A stretch of DNA of 64,000 nt from Limimaricola cinnabarinus (GTDB lineage Bacteria; Pseudomonadota; Alphaproteobacteria; Rhodobacterales; Rhodobacteraceae): assembly GCF_002723615.1 (NCBI RefSeq), contig NZ_KZ304961.1, positions 1 to 64,000 of the forward strand. The letters are read 5' to 3'. Position 1 is the stretch's first letter. Every line of letters begins with the position of its first letter. The translations under genes and the position numbers were made by a program. The notes under the pieces are model-generated. The model was not told the origin of the DNA. It did not search any database and saw nothing but the letters and a program-made list of their open reading frames with translations. Of this stretch, positions 1 to 9,869 are shown one piece after another.

Positions 1-594
1 CGTCGCGCGCGGCGCTTCGGGCGGCTGCATGGCGAGGCTCTGCGCCTCGGGCGGCTCGGGCGCCTCGGCGCTGACCGGCGGCGCGGGCAGGTCGATGGCC
101 TCCTCCTCCGCCGGTGTCCCCGGCAGGATCTCCGCCTCGCCCTCGGTCTCGATCACGATGCCGGTTTCGGGGCGCGGCGCATCGGCGGGGCGGGCCGTGC
201 GCGTCACGCCGGGGTCCAGGGCAGGGGCCTGTGGCGCGACCGGGGCGGGGCTGGCAAGACCGGGCGCGGGCGTCGGCCTGTCCGGGGCGGCATCGCGCCC
301 GGGCGTCGCCGCCGGGTTCGGCGCGGGCTCCGGCGCAGGCGCAGGCGCAGGCGCGGGCACAGGCTCGGGCGCGGGCTCCATCTCGGGGTCGGACCCGGCC
401 GGGGGCACCGCGCCGGGCGACGCTTCATCGGGGGCGTCCCCTGCCACTGCTGGCGCGTCGCCCGGTGCCCGTTGCACCACCTCCGGCCCCGCCTGCGGCA
501 CGCGCGGCGGCTCGCCCATCAAGGAGGCGATCGCCAATGCCCCGGCCGAGACGATCAGCCCCCAAAGGCCGCCGATGATGAACCCAGATCCCAC
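1..594 (-). CDS. Divergent polysaccharide deacetylase family protein, N-terminal part (cut by window edge)
   Basis: Only the first 198 codons are inside the window, read from a GTG at 594. The visible protein opens with a short hydrophobic anchor ([20 protein letters not shown], about residues 2-21). A long low-complexity Pro/Ala/Glu linker with [11 protein letters not shown] runs follows. No catalytic domain is visible. An N-terminal glycine-rich anchor plus Pro/Ala linker is how the divergent polysaccharide deacetylases of Rhodobacteraceae begin, and a gene of this type beside the trp genes fits. The family is exported and envelope-associated, with poorly defined substrate. The start is uncertain because no in-frame ATG precedes it and the ribosome site is weak. 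It is transcribed away from trpG. Family assignment is inference from architecture; another anchored linker protein is possible. Confidence 0.55.
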   Translation of the reverse strand, partial: MGSGFIIGGLWGLIVSAGALAIASLMGEPPRVPQAGPEVVQRAPGDAPAVAGDAPDEASPGAVPPAGSDPEMEPAPEPVPAPAPAPAPEPAPNPAATPGRDAAPDRPTPAPGLASPAPVAPQAPALDPGVTRTARPADAPRPETGIVIETEGEAEILPGTPAEEEAIDLPAPPVSAEAPEPPEAQSLAMQPPEAPRAT

Positions 595-645
595 GTTCGC
601 TGCCCCGCTGTGCCGCCCTGCCGGCAATCGCCGCCGCCCCGGACC

Positions 646-677
646 TTGACGTTTCCCGCCTTGCGGTCCCATTTATG
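646..677 (+). promoter_or_regulatory. Candidate promoter ahead of trpG
   Basis: A TTGACG hexamer (646-651) is followed about 18-20 bases later by the only AT-rich stretch of this intergenic region (CATTTATG, 670-677). The trpG start is about 65 bases downstream. The -10 match is poor, so this is a suggestion only. No leader peptide or attenuator-like hairpin set is visible here. Confidence 0.25.
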
Positions 678-741
678 GCGCGACCTTACCAAGGGACCGC
701 CGCCGAACGGTAGCCCCGAATTTTGCCCGGCCGGAGGAACC

Positions 742-1335
742 ATGCTTCTGTTGATCGACAACTACGACAGCTTCACCTGGAACCTCGTGCACTATCTGGG
801 CGAGCTGGGCGCCGAGGTGGTGGTCAAACGCAACGACGAGATCGACGTCGAGACGGCGATGGCGATGAAGCCCGAGGGCATCGTGCTCTCCCCCGGCCCC
901 TGCGACCCCGATCAGGCCGGCATCTGCCTGCCGCTCACTCGCGCCGCCGCCGAGAGCGCGACGCCGCTTTTGGGCGTCTGCCTCGGGCACCAGACCATCG
1001 GCCAGGCTTTTGGCGGACGCGTCGTGCGCTGCCACGAGATCGTGCATGGCAAGACCGCCGAGATGCTGCACGAGGGCCGCGGCGTCTTTGCCGGTCTGCC
1101 CTCGCCCTTCCTCGCCACGCGCTATCATTCGCTGGTGGTCGAGCGCGAGAGCCTGCCCGAAAGCCTCGAGATCACGGCCGAGCTGGCCGATGGCACGATC
1201 ATGGGGCTGAGGCATCGCGAGCTGCCGATCGAAGGCGTGCAGTTCCACCCCGAAAGCATCGCCTCCGAGCATGGCCACCGCATGCTCAAGACCTTTCTCG
1301 ACCGCCTGCCCGACAGCGCCCCGGTGGCGGCATGA
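742..1335 (+). CDS. trpG: Anthranilate synthase component II (glutamine amidotransferase)
   Basis: This 197-residue class I glutamine amidotransferase supplies ammonia from glutamine to TrpE for anthranilate formation, the first step of tryptophan synthesis; the same family can serve p-aminobenzoate synthesis. The opening [12 protein letters not shown], the nucleophile in GVCLGHQ (Cys80), and His169/Glu171 in HPES give a complete catalytic triad. The ATG at 742 is preceded by GGAGG (733-737). The stop overlaps the trpD start as ATGA, implying translational coupling. No trpE is in the window; it probably lies to the left, past the deacetylase gene. The trp context favours TrpG over PabA. Confidence 0.95.
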   Translation: MLLLIDNYDSFTWNLVHYLGELGAEVVVKRNDEIDVETAMAMKPEGIVLSPGPCDPDQAGICLPLTRAAAESATPLLGVCLGHQTIGQAFGGRVVRCHEIVHGKTAEMLHEGRGVFAGLPSPFLATRYHSLVVERESLPESLEITAELADGTIMGLRHRELPIEGVQFHPESIASEHGHRMLKTFLDRLPDSAPVAA

Positions 1336-2351
1336 GCAACCGGCTGAAGCCGCTGATCGCCGCCGCGCTCGACGGCCCGCTCACCCGCGAGGAGGCCGAG
1401 GCGGCCTTCGGCATCCTGTTCGACGGCGACGCCACGCCCGCGCAGATGGCGGCCTTCCTGGTGACGCTCAGGATGCGCGGCGAGACGGTCTCCGAGATCG
1501 CTGCCGCCGCAACCGTGATGCGCGCGCGCTGCCTCAAGGTCCGCGCGCCCGAGGGCGCGATCGACATCGTCGGCACCGGCGGCGACGGCAAGAACACCCT
1601 CAACATCTCGACCGCGACGGCCTTCGTCGTGGCGGGCGCGGGCGTGCCCGTGGCCAAGCATGGCAACCGCAACCTCTCCTCGAAATCGGGCACCGCGGAT
1701 GCGCTGGGCCAGCTCGGGGTCGAGGTGATGGTCGGCGCGGAGGTGGTCGAACGGGCGCTGCACGAGGTCGGGATCGGCTTCATGATGGCGCCGATGCACC
1801 ACCCGGCGATGAAGCATGTCGGCCCGATCCGGGCCGAGATCGGCATCCGGACCCTGTTCAACATCCTCGGGCCGCTGACCAACCCCGCCGGGGTCAGGCG
1901 CCAGCTCACCGGCGCCTATGATCCGGCGCTGATCGTGCCGATGGCCGAGACGCTGGGCCAGCTCGGCTCGGAGCGGGCCTGGCTGGTGCATGGCGGCGAC
2001 GGCACCGACGAGCTGTCGATCTGCGGGCCGTCGCAGGTGGCGGCGCTGGAAAACGGCAAGGTCGAGCGCTTCGAGATCAGCCCCTCTGATGCCGGCCTGC
2101 CCGAGCATCCCTTCGAGGCGATCCTCGGCGGCACGCCGCAGCAGAACGGCGAGGCGCTGGCGGCATTGCTCGACGGCGCGCCCGGCGCCTACCGCGACGC
2201 GGTGCTTCTCAATGCCGCCGCGGCGCTTCTGGTGGCGGGCCGGGCGAGCGACCTCTCCGCCGGTGTCGACATCGCCGCGCTGAGCATCGATTCGGGCGCC
2301 GCGCGCCTCGCCATCGACCGGCTCGCCGCGATCAGCTCCGGCCGGGCATGA
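1332..2351 (+). CDS. trpD: Anthranilate phosphoribosyltransferase
   Basis: The protein has 339 residues, the usual size. TrpD transfers the phosphoribosyl group of PRPP to anthranilate, the second step of the pathway. The PRPP-binding glycine loop [14 protein letters not shown] and the [12 protein letters not shown] segment are intact, followed by the [12 protein letters not shown] and [11 protein letters not shown] motifs of the family. The start ATG overlaps the trpG stop by four bases. Its own stop overlaps the next gene (ung) in the same way, so three unrelated reading frames are chained by ATGA junctions. Confidence 0.96.
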   Translation: MSNRLKPLIAAALDGPLTREEAEAAFGILFDGDATPAQMAAFLVTLRMRGETVSEIAAAATVMRARCLKVRAPEGAIDIVGTGGDGKNTLNISTATAFVVAGAGVPVAKHGNRNLSSKSGTADALGQLGVEVMVGAEVVERALHEVGIGFMMAPMHHPAMKHVGPIRAEIGIRTLFNILGPLTNPAGVRRQLTGAYDPALIVPMAETLGQLGSERAWLVHGGDGTDELSICGPSQVAALENGKVERFEISPSDAGLPEHPFEAILGGTPQQNGEALAALLDGAPGAYRDAVLLNAAAALLVAGRASDLSAGVDIAALSIDSGAARLAIDRLAAISSGRA

Positions 2352-2998
2352 GCGATCTGCCGGAGGGCTGGGGCGATCTGCCGTTCTTTTCGGCGGGCTG
2401 GCCCGCGCTGCGCGACCGGCTCGCCGCCCGGCCCGCGGTGCTGCCCGGCCCCGAGCTGCGGTTCCGGGCGCTGGAGCTGACCCTGCCCGAGGCGGTGCGC
2501 GTGGTGATCCTCGGCCAGGACCCCTATCCCACGCCGGGCCACGCCACCGGGCTCGCCTTTTCCGTGCCGCCGGATCTCAAGAAGCTGCCGCGCTCTCTGA
2601 ACAACATCTTCGCGGAGATGCGCGACGACATCGGCTGCGCCCCGGCCTCGGGCGATCTGAGCCACTGGGCCGAGCAGGGCGTGCTCCTTCTGAACACCGC
2701 GCTTTCGGTGGAGCCGGGCGAAGCGGGCGGCCATGCGCGCTGGGGCTGGACCGCGCTGGTGGACGAGGTTCTGGGCCGCGTCGCACAGCGCCCCTGCGCC
2801 TTCCTTCTGTGGGGCCGGCACGCGCAGAAGATCGCCGCGCCGCATCTGCGCCCCGATCACCTCGTGATCGAGACCGCCCATCCCTCGCCGCTCTCGGCCC
2901 GGCGCGGTTTTTTCGGCTCGCGCCCCTTCGGGCGCATCAACGAGTGGCTCGAGGCGCGCGGCGATCCCCGGGTCGACTGGTGCGGCCCCACCGTCTGA
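2348..2998 (+). CDS. ung: Uracil-DNA glycosylase, family 1
   Basis: This cytosolic base-excision repair enzyme removes uracil from DNA. At 216 residues it is a compact family 1 enzyme. The water-activating motif GQDPYP (catalytic Asp58) and the C-terminal motif [14 protein letters not shown] (His178) are both present, so it should be active. It is inserted between trpD and trpC, with an ATGA overlap to trpD and a 39-base gap to trpC. Nothing links its function to tryptophan; co-transcription with the trp genes and with lexA further down may be incidental. Confidence 0.95.
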   Translation: MSDLPEGWGDLPFFSAGWPALRDRLAARPAVLPGPELRFRALELTLPEAVRVVILGQDPYPTPGHATGLAFSVPPDLKKLPRSLNNIFAEMRDDIGCAPASGDLSHWAEQGVLLLNTALSVEPGEAGGHARWGWTALVDEVLGRVAQRPCAFLLWGRHAQKIAAPHLRPDHLVIETAHPSPLSARRGFFGSRPFGRINEWLEARGDPRVDWCGPTV

Positions 2999-3037
2999 AC
3001 GCTTTCCAACGCCCCTTTCCCCCGGTAGAACGACGCC

Positions 3038-3847
3038 ATGGACATTCTCGACAAGATCAAGGCCTACAAGCTCGACGAGGTCGCGGCCCGCAAGGCGGAG
3101 CTGCCGCTGGCCGATATCGAGGCGCGCGCCGCGCAGGCCCCCGCCCCCCGCGGTTTTGCTGACCGCCTGACCGAAGCCGCGCGCGAGGGCTACGGCCTGA
3201 TCGCCGAGATCAAGAAGGCGAGCCCGTCGAAGGGCCTCATCCGCGCCGATTTCGATCCGCCCGCGCTGGCGCGCGCCTATGAGGCGGGCGGCGCGGCCTG
3301 TCTCTCGGTGCTGACCGACGGCCCCTCCTTCCAGGGCGCGGAGGAATATCTCGTCCAGGCGCGCGAGGCGACCGAGCTGCCGGTGCTGCGCAAGGATTTC
3401 CTCTATGATCCCTGGCAGGTGGCCGAAAGCCGCAGCCTCGGCGCCGACTGCATCCTGATCATCATGGCCAGCGTCTCGGACGCGCAGGCGCGCGAGCTCG
3501 AAGACGCCGCCACCCGCTGGGGCATGGATGCGCTGATCGAGGTGCATGACCGCGCCGAGCTCGACCGCGCGGCCGAGCTGAACTCGAAGATGATCGGCAT
3601 CAACAACCGCGATCTCAACACCTTCGAGACCTCGCTCGACGTGACCCGCAAGCTGGCCAAGCACGTGCCGGTCGATCGGATGATCGTCGCCGAGAGCGGG
3701 CTTTCGACGCCCGCCGATCTCGCCGAGATCGCCCGCTACGGCGCGCGCAGCTTCCTCATCGGCGAAAGCCTGATGCGGCAGGAGGACGTGACCTCGGCCA
3801 CGAGGGCGATCCTCGCCAACCCGCTGACCGCGCCGGGCGGCGCGTGA
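3038..3847 (+). CDS. trpC: Indole-3-glycerol phosphate synthase
   Basis: This 269-residue TIM-barrel enzyme closes the pyrrole ring of CdRP, giving indole-3-glycerol phosphate. Family motifs in order are [12 protein letters not shown] (catalytic lysines), [33 protein letters not shown] and VAESGL. It is monofunctional, not fused to TrpF. The ATG at 3038 is preceded by a weak purine stretch (GGTAGAACG). Its stop shares a base with the moaC ATG (TGATG), so moaC is probably coupled to it. Confidence 0.96.
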   Translation: MDILDKIKAYKLDEVAARKAELPLADIEARAAQAPAPRGFADRLTEAAREGYGLIAEIKKASPSKGLIRADFDPPALARAYEAGGAACLSVLTDGPSFQGAEEYLVQAREATELPVLRKDFLYDPWQVAESRSLGADCILIIMASVSDAQARELEDAATRWGMDALIEVHDRAELDRAAELNSKMIGINNRDLNTFETSLDVTRKLAKHVPVDRMIVAESGLSTPADLAEIARYGARSFLIGESLMRQEDVTSATRAILANPLTAPGGA

Positions 3848-4317
3848 TGCCGCTCACCCATTTCGACGAGGGCGGGCGTGCCCATATGGTCGATGTCACC
3901 GACAAGCAGGTGACCGACCGGCGCGCCGTGGCCCAGGGCGTGGTGCGGATGCAGGCCGAAACCCTGGCGCTGGTGCGCGAGGGGCGCGCGGGCAAGGGCG
4001 ACGTTCTGGGCACCGCGCGGCTCGCCGGCATCATGGCGTCCAAGAAGACCGCCGATCTGATCCCGCTGTGCCACCCGCTGCCGCTGTCGAAGGTGACTGT
4101 CGAGCTCGATTGCGACGAGGCCCTGCCCGGCGTGAGGATCACCGCCACCGTGCGCACCACCGGGCGCACCGGGGTCGAGATGGAGGCGCTGACGGCGGTT
4201 TCGGTCACGGCGCTGACGATCTACGACATGCTCAAGGCCGCCGAGAAGGGCATGGAGATCGACGGCATCCGCCTCGTGCTCAAGGAAGGCGGCAAGTCGG
4301 GGCTCTGGGAGGCATGA
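3847..4317 (+). CDS. moaC: Cyclic pyranopterin monophosphate synthase
   Basis: MoaC acts with the radical-SAM protein MoaA to make cyclic pyranopterin monophosphate, the first molybdenum-cofactor intermediate. The 156-residue protein has the family opening [15 protein letters not shown], then [18 protein letters not shown] and the C-terminal [19 protein letters not shown] chose the ATG at 3847 because homologues begin just ahead of the LTH segment; a GTG at 3844 would add one residue. It overlaps trpC by one base and moeA by four. Confidence 0.96.
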   Translation: MPLTHFDEGGRAHMVDVTDKQVTDRRAVAQGVVRMQAETLALVREGRAGKGDVLGTARLAGIMASKKTADLIPLCHPLPLSKVTVELDCDEALPGVRITATVRTTGRTGVEMEALTAVSVTALTIYDMLKAAEKGMEIDGIRLVLKEGGKSGLWEA

Positions 4318-5486
4318 TCCCGGTCGGCGAGGCCCTCGACCGGCTCTTTTCGCTGGTCTCGCCCCTGCCGACCGAGGAGGTCGCGCTCACAGCCGCTTTG
4401 GGCCGGGTGCTGCGCACCGATGTGACCGCGACGCGCGACCAGCCGCCCTTTGCCGCCTCGGCCATGGATGGCTACGCGATCCGCGAGGCCGACCTCGCGC
4501 CGGGCGCGGTTCTGAGGGTGATCGGCGAGGCCGCGGCCGGGCATGGCTATGCGGGGCATGTCGGCCCGGGCGAGGCCTTGCGCATCTTCACCGGCGCGCC
4601 GGTGCCCGAGGGGGCCGGCCATGTGGTGATGCAGGAGGACACGACGCGCGAGGGCGAGAGGATCACCCTCGGGAGCGGCATCTCCGACAACCGCAACATC
4701 CGCCCCGCCGGGGTCGATTTCCGCGCGGGCGATGCGCTCGCCGCGCCGCGCCGCCTCACCCCCGCCGACATAGCACTCGCCGCCTCGATGAACGCCGACA
4801 GGCTCACCGTCTCGCGCCGCCCCGAGGTCGCCATCATCGCCACGGGCGACGAGCTGGTCGCACCGGGCGGCGATCCGCGCGATGACCAGATCATCGCGTC
4901 GAACGCCTACGGGCTGCACGGCATCATCGAACAGGCGGGCGGGACGGCGCGGCTTCTGCCGATCGCGGGCGACAGCATGGCCGCGCTGGCGCAGGCCTTC
5001 GATCAGGCGCGCGGCGCCGATATCGTGCTGACCATCGGCGGCGCTTCGGTGGGCGATCATGACCTCGTGGGCGACGCGGCGGCCGAGGCGGGCATGGAGC
5101 GCGCCTTCTGGAAGGTGGCGCTGCGCCCCGGCAAGCCGCTGATGGCGGGGCGCTTCGGCGAAGCGCTGCTTCTGGGCCTGCCGGGCAACCCGGTCTCCTC
5201 GATGGTCTGCGCGCATGTCTTTCTGGTGCCGCTGATCCGGGCGCTGTCGGGCCTTCCTCCGGCACCCGCGCCGCGCCGCCTCGCCCGGCTCGCCGCGCCG
5301 CTCGCGGCCAACGGCCCGCGCGAGCATTACCTGCGCGCCGTCTCGGGGCCCGATGGGGTCACCGCCTTTTCCAAGCAGGACAGTTCGCTTCTGTCGGTGC
5401 TGTCCGAAGCCGATTGCCTGATCGTGCAGCCGCCCGGCGACCGCGCGCGCGATGCGGGTGAGACGGTCGAGGTGATCGCGCTCTGA
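4314..5486 (+). CDS. moeA: Molybdopterin molybdenumtransferase
   Basis: MoeA inserts molybdate into adenylylated molybdopterin at the end of cofactor synthesis. The 390-residue length is normal. The N-terminal [14 protein letters not shown] segment, the central [10 protein letters not shown] and [11 protein letters not shown] motifs of the MoCF-binding domain, and [10 protein letters not shown] are all present. Its ATGA overlap with moaC puts two cofactor genes in the same transcript as trpC. The stop is only 19 bases ahead of the SigA-type promoter of lexA. Confidence 0.95.
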   Translation: MIPVGEALDRLFSLVSPLPTEEVALTAALGRVLRTDVTATRDQPPFAASAMDGYAIREADLAPGAVLRVIGEAAAGHGYAGHVGPGEALRIFTGAPVPEGAGHVVMQEDTTREGERITLGSGISDNRNIRPAGVDFRAGDALAAPRRLTPADIALAASMNADRLTVSRRPEVAIIATGDELVAPGGDPRDDQIIASNAYGLHGIIEQAGGTARLLPIAGDSMAALAQAFDQARGADIVLTIGGASVGDHDLVGDAAAEAGMERAFWKVALRPGKPLMAGRFGEALLLGLPGNPVSSMVCAHVFLVPLIRALSGLPPAPAPRRLARLAAPLAANGPREHYLRAVSGPDGVTAFSKQDSSLLSVLSEADCLIVQPPGDRARDAGETVEVIAL

Positions 5487-5490
5487 GGGC

Positions 5491-5519
5491 TTGACACAAA
5501 ACGGGAACAGCACTAGAAC
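5491..5519 (+). promoter_or_regulatory. lexA promoter with overlapping LexA (SOS) box
   Basis: TTGACA at 5491-5496 and TAGAAC at 5514-5519 are separated by 17 bases, a good housekeeping promoter. A perfect alphaproteobacterial SOS operator GAAC-N7-GAAC occupies 5505-5519, covering the spacer and the -10 element. LexA bound here would block its own promoter. Confidence 0.9.
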
Positions 5520-5555
5520 GTATCCCCAACCGTCCGCGCGCATAAAGGGGCAATC

Positions 5556-6236
5556 ATGCTGACCCGAAAACAGTCCGACCTGCTGGAATTCATCCATCGT
5601 CGGATCAAGGCCGATGGCGTTCCGCCCTCCTTCGACGAGATGAAGGATGCGCTCGACCTGCGGTCCAAGTCGGGGATTCACCGCCTGATCACCGCGCTCG
5701 AGGAGCGGGGCTTCATCCGCCGCCTCGCCCATCGCGCCCGCGCGCTCGAGATCATCAAGCTGCCCGAGGCGATGGAGGCGCGGCTCGCCGCCGAGGGCCA
5801 TGCGCCCGAGCCCGATCCCAAGCCCGCCGACATGCCCGCAGAGATCGCCGCCATGGCGATGAACCTGCCGGTGATGGGCCGCATCGCCGCCGGTGTGCCG
5901 ATCTCCGCCATCAGCGAGATCAGCCACGAGATCGCGGTGCCCGGCTCGATGCTGGGTCAGGGCAGCCACTACGCGCTCGAGGTGCATGGCGACTCGATGG
6001 TGCAGGCCGGGATCAATGATGGCGACGTCGTGGTGATCCGCGAAACCGGCACCGCCGACAATGGCGACATCGTCGTGGCGCTGATCGAGGATCAGGAGGC
6101 GACGCTCAAGCGGTTTCGCCGCAATGGCAAGCGCATCGCGCTCGAAGCCGCGAACCCGGCCTATGAGACGCGGATCTACAGCGACGATCAGGTCCGCGTG
6201 CAGGGCCGTCTCGTCGGGCTGATCCGCAGCTACTGA
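5556..6236 (+). CDS. lexA: LexA repressor (SOS regulator, self-cleaving)
   Basis: The 226-residue repressor has an N-terminal winged helix-turn-helix ([17 protein letters not shown]; recognition region about 28-52) and a C-terminal S24 protease domain. The cleavage site is Ala112-Gly113 in GRIAAGVPI, the nucleophile is Ser147 in HGDSM, and the general base is Lys185. RecA filaments trigger self-cleavage and release of the SOS genes. The linker is longer and more acidic/proline-rich than in E. coli (about 202 residues), as in other alphaproteobacteria. The upstream GAAC-N7-GAAC box indicates autoregulation. Its 3' end overlaps the convergent comEC by seven bases. Confidence 0.97.
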   Translation: MLTRKQSDLLEFIHRRIKADGVPPSFDEMKDALDLRSKSGIHRLITALEERGFIRRLAHRARALEIIKLPEAMEARLAAEGHAPEPDPKPADMPAEIAAMAMNLPVMGRIAAGVPISAISEISHEIAVPGSMLGQGSHYALEVHGDSMVQAGINDGDVVVIRETGTADNGDIVVALIEDQEATLKRFRRNGKRIALEAANPAYETRIYSDDQVRVQGRLVGLIRSY

Positions 6237-8314
6237 GACCAGAGGCGGCGGCCGGCCCGCTCGGCCACCGTCTCGATGCGCAGCCCCTCCGACGCGGCCC
6301 ATAGCGCCAGCGCGCCGGTCTCGCGCAGGCGGCGCGCGTCGAAGCGCAGGCAGGGGCGCGGCGCGGGGTCGGCCTGATTGGCGATGAGGATATCGGCCCC
6401 GTCGCAGCCCGTGAGTGCGGCGAGCGCCGTCTTGCCCGTCACCTGCACGATGCGGGTATCCCCGAGCCGCAGCCGCAGCACCCGCGCGTGTCGCGGCAGC
6501 GCCACCGGGTCATGCGCCGCCTCCTGCGCCCGGCCATCGCCGTCATTCTCCAGCCAGACCCGCGCGGCAAAGCCGTCGCCCTTGGGCTTCGACAGCGCCC
6601 GCCCCTCCTCGGTCATCAGCCCCATGAGCGCGCCGGTCTCGCTCACCAGAAGGTCGGGCCGATCGGCGCGCGCCCAGAGCCCGGCGGCAAGGAGGAGCGG
6701 CAGGAGTGCTGCCGCCCGCCCCCGCCCCTGCCACAGCACCAGCCACAGCCCGCCAAGCGCCACCAGCGCCACCACCGCCCCCGGCGGCGCGATCACCGCC
6801 GAGCTGGCCCCGTCGAGTGCCGCGATGCGCGCGCTGACCCACAGGATCCAGCGCGAGCCGTAATCGATCATCCAGACCGCCGGCTGATCGAGCCCGAGCG
6901 GCCCGGTCACGGCGAGGATCACCGCGCCGGGCATGACCAGCCCGGCCATGGCGGGCGAGGCCGCGAGATTGGCGATCAGCCCGTAATGCGCCACGCGGTT
7001 GAAATGCGCGGCGGCAAAGGGGGCGGTGGCCGAGCCCGCGACGATCGAGGTCAGCGACAGGAGCGCCACCGGCATCCACAGCCGCGCCAGCCCCAAAGGC
7101 CGGTGCCAGCCCGCAGGCAGCCGGCCCATCACCGCGACGAGCGCCAGCACCGCGGCAAAGGACATCTGGAAGCCGGGGTTGAGCAGCGTCTCGGGCCTGA
7201 GCCCCAGCACGATCAGCGCCGCGATGGCCAGCCCGCGCAAGGAGAGCGCCCGGCGCTCGGCCAGCACCGCGCCCAGGCTCACCGCGACCATGACGAAGGC
7301 GCGTTCGGTCGCGACGTCGCGCCCGGCGAGCGCAAGGTAGAAGGCCGCCGCCGGCAGCGCCGTCCCGGCGGCGATCTTGCGCGCGTCGAGCCGGAGCGCC
7401 AGCGGCGGGATGGCGGCGATGCCAGCGCGCACCAGCCAGAAGACGAAGCCCGCCAGAAGCGCCATGTGCATCCCCGAGATCGAGACGAGGTGGTAGAGAT
7501 TGCTCTCGCGCATCGCGTCATTGGCGGCGCGGCCAAGGCCCGAGCGGTCGCCCGTGGTCACCGCCGCCGCGAAACCGCCCGCATCCCCGCCGATCCGCGC
7601 GCGGATCGCGGCGCTGAGCCGGACCCTGAGCCGCGCGAGCCACGCGCCCTCGGCGCCCCTCTCCGAGGCCAGCATCAGCGGCACGCGGGCATAGCCCACC
7701 GCCCCCAATCGTGCGAACCACGCATGCCTGCGAAAATCGAAGGCCCCCGGCTCGGCGGGGCCCGGCGGCGGCGACAGATGCGCCGTGGTCATCACCCGCG
7801 CGCCCGGCGCGAGCGGGGCCACGATCTCGCCATGCAAGGACAGGCGCACCCGCTCGGGCACGCGCGTCACGTCGTCGAGCCGGACCCGGTCGAGCGTGAT
7901 CCTGAGCCTGTCGCTCTGCGACCGGTCGATATCGACGATCCGCCCCTCGACGGGGCCGTAATAGCGAAATCCCAGCACCGGCGCGGAGAGCCCATGCGCC
8001 CGCGCGCCGGCCATGAGAAAGCCCATGCAGAGCAGAAGCCCGGCCCATGACAGCGCGCAGAGCGTGGAGCGGCGCAGCCGCCAGCCCGTGAGCAGGAAGA
8101 GAAGCGCAAGCCCCGCCGCGATGCCGTAGAGCCGCGCGCCCGGCTCGTCCTGCAGGCCGAACCAGATGCCGATGCCCGCGCTGAGGCAGACCGGCGTCCA
8201 GCAGGCCAGATATCCGCGCTGCCGCGCCAGCACCGCCTCGGCCCATGCCAGAGGGGCCGGAGCCGCCCCCATGGGCCACGCTTGTTTCCGCGCCCCGACC
8301 TGAGTATCCCCCAT
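6230..8314 (-). CDS. comEC: ComEC/Rec2 family DNA-uptake channel
   Basis: ComEC forms the inner-membrane channel that brings single-stranded DNA into the cytosol; in Rhodobacter capsulatus it is also needed to receive DNA from gene transfer agents. The up to 694-residue protein has early membrane segments (about residues 40-110), an OB-like soluble part with the [18 protein letters not shown] segment, and the competence domain with the signature [19 protein letters not shown], followed by many membrane helices. The C-terminal metallo-beta-lactamase-like part looks short and lacks an obvious HxHxDH motif. The start may be ATG 8314 or the internal ATG at 8272. It is convergent with lexA and divergent from gltX. 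A CtrA-like box lies 25 bases ahead. Confidence 0.9.
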   Translation of the reverse strand: MGDTQVGARKQAWPMGAAPAPLAWAEAVLARQRGYLACWTPVCLSAGIGIWFGLQDEPGARLYGIAAGLALLFLLTGWRLRRSTLCALSWAGLLLCMGFLMAGARAHGLSAPVLGFRYYGPVEGRIVDIDRSQSDRLRITLDRVRLDDVTRVPERVRLSLHGEIVAPLAPGARVMTTAHLSPPPGPAEPGAFDFRRHAWFARLGAVGYARVPLMLASERGAEGAWLARLRVRLSAAIRARIGGDAGGFAAAVTTGDRSGLGRAANDAMRESNLYHLVSISGMHMALLAGFVFWLVRAGIAAIPPLALRLDARKIAAGTALPAAAFYLALAGRDVATERAFVMVAVSLGAVLAERRALSLRGLAIAALIVLGLRPETLLNPGFQMSFAAVLALVAVMGRLPAGWHRPLGLARLWMPVALLSLTSIVAGSATAPFAAAHFNRVAHYGLIANLAASPAMAGLVMPGAVILAVTGPLGLDQPAVWMIDYGSRWILWVSARIAALDGASSAVIAPPGAVVALVALGGLWLVLWQGRGRAAALLPLLLAAGLWARADRPDLLVSETGALMGLMTEEGRALSKPKGDGFAARVWLENDGDGRAQEAAHDPVALPRHARVLRLRLGDTRIVQVTGKTALAALTGCDGADILIANQADPAPRPCLRFDARRLRETGALALWAASEGLRIETVAERAGRRLWSQ

Positions 8315-8338
8315 GCAAGAAAGCTGCGCCCAGCATGG

Positions 8339-8353
8339 TTAGCGAAAGGTTAA
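8339..8353 (-). promoter_or_regulatory. Candidate CtrA binding site ahead of comEC
   Basis: Read on the minus strand this is TTAA-CCTTTCG-CTAA, one mismatch from the CtrA consensus TTAA-N7-TTAA. It sits 25 bases upstream of the longest comEC start and 67 bases upstream of the alternative start at 8272. It ends only 11 bases before the gltX ATG, so comEC is the more natural target. CtrA control of competence genes is known in R. capsulatus; binding here is inferred. Confidence 0.5.
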
Positions 8354-8364
8354 ATCTCCCTCAC

Positions 8365-9768
8365 ATGTCCCAGACCCCGGTCGTCACCCGCTTCGCCCCC
8401 TCGCCCACCGGCGCGCTGCATATCGGCGGCGCGCGCACCGCGCTGTTCAACTGGCTCTATGCCCGCGGCCGCGGCGGCAGGTTCCTGCTCAGGATCGAGG
8501 ACACCGACCGCGCCCGCTCCACGCCCGAGAACACCCAAGCCATCCTCGACGGTCTGACATGGCTCGGCCTCGACTGGGACGGCGAGCCGATAAGCCAGGC
8601 GGCGGGCGCCGAGCGCCATGCCGAGGTGGCCCGGCAGATGCTCGCCGAGGGCACGGCCTACAAGTGCTTTTCGACGCAAGCCGAGATCGAGGCCTTCCGC
8701 GAGAATGCGCGGGCCGAGGGCGGCTCGACGCTGTTCCGCTCGCCCTGGCGCGACGTGGCCGAGGCCGACCACCCCGACGCCCCCTTCGTGATCCGCATCA
8801 AGGCCCCGCGCGACGGCGCCACCACGATCCATGACGAGGTGCAGGGCGAGATCACCATCGGCAACGACCAGCTCGACGACATGGTGCTTCTGCGCTCCGA
8901 CGGCTCGCCGGTCTACATGCTGGCCGTGGTGGTCGATGATCACGACATGGGCGTGACCCATGTGATCCGCGGCGACGACCACATGACCAACGCCTTCCGG
9001 CAGGCGATGATCTACCGCGCCATGGGCTGGGACCTGCCGGTCTTCGCCCATGTGCCGCTGATCTTCGGCCCCGACGGCAAGAAGCTGTCGAAGCGCCACG
9101 GCGCCACGGGTGCCGCCGAGTACCAGCAGATGGGCTACCCGGCGGCGGGGATGCGCAACTACCTCACCCGGCTCGGCTGGAGCCATGGCGACGCGGAGTT
9201 CTTCTCGGACGAAGAGGCGCGCGAATGGTTCGACCTCAAGGGCATCGGAAAATCCCCGGCCCGCTTCGACACCAAGAAGCTCGAAAACCTCTGCCGCCAG
9301 CACATCGCCGCCTCGGAGGATGCTGCGCTGCTGCATGAACTGGAGGCGTTTCTCGACGCCACCGGGCAGCTTCCCCTTACGGAATCCCAGAGGGACGGGA
9401 TTTCGCGTGCCATGCCGCATCTCAAGGACCGGGCCAAGATTTTCCCGGAACTCCTTGAAAAGGCTCACTTCGTCCTGACGGAGCGGCCGATCGAGCCGGA
9501 TCAGAAATCGGCCAAGGCGCTCGACGATGTATCCCGTGGTATACTGGCAGAATTGACGCCGCAGCTGCAAACTGCTAGCTGGGAGCGTGAGGCGCTGGAG
9601 GGGGTCGTGACCGCTCTGGCCGAGGCGCATGGCCTCGGTCTGGGCAAGATAGCGGGGCCGCTGCGCGCCGCATTGGCGGGGCGGATGGTCAGCCCCAGCG
9701 TATTCGACATGATGCTGGTGCTCGGCCGCGACGAAAGCGTCGCACGGATCGGGGACGCGGCGGGCTGA
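8365..9768 (+). CDS. gltX: Glutamyl-tRNA synthetase
   Basis: This 467-residue class I synthetase charges tRNA-Glu, and in most alphaproteobacteria also tRNA-Gln for later amidation. The HIGH-type motif is GALHIGG near residue 15 and the KMSKS-type motif is KLSKRHG. I start at ATG 8365 ([16 protein letters not shown]) because homologues begin immediately before VVTRFAPSP; an ATG at 8335 would add ten unconserved residues. From about 9340 to the end, codon choice is visibly less GC-biased (CTT, ATT, GTA, CGT and even ATA codons), unlike the first two thirds of the gene. The gene is divergent from comEC. Confidence 0.95.
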   Translation: MSQTPVVTRFAPSPTGALHIGGARTALFNWLYARGRGGRFLLRIEDTDRARSTPENTQAILDGLTWLGLDWDGEPISQAAGAERHAEVARQMLAEGTAYKCFSTQAEIEAFRENARAEGGSTLFRSPWRDVAEADHPDAPFVIRIKAPRDGATTIHDEVQGEITIGNDQLDDMVLLRSDGSPVYMLAVVVDDHDMGVTHVIRGDDHMTNAFRQAMIYRAMGWDLPVFAHVPLIFGPDGKKLSKRHGATGAAEYQQMGYPAAGMRNYLTRLGWSHGDAEFFSDEEAREWFDLKGIGKSPARFDTKKLENLCRQHIAASEDAALLHELEAFLDATGQLPLTESQRDGISRAMPHLKDRAKIFPELLEKAHFVLTERPIEPDQKSAKALDDVSRGILAELTPQLQTASWEREALEGVVTALAEAHGLGLGKIAGPLRAALAGRMVSPSVFDMMLVLGRDESVARIGDAAG

Positions 9769-9869
9769 GACTGGCCCGGCCTTCGCCCGACGCTATGTTG
9801 CAGCGCGGCATCCACAGATCAGAGCGCCGCGCCGCCCCCGGCGGCGGCGGGACAACGAAGGGGACCTGA

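Noticed and set aside
330-372. GCAGGC repeats near the left edge
   Set aside because: They encode the Pro/Ala linker of the deacetylase-type protein and are low-complexity coding sequence.
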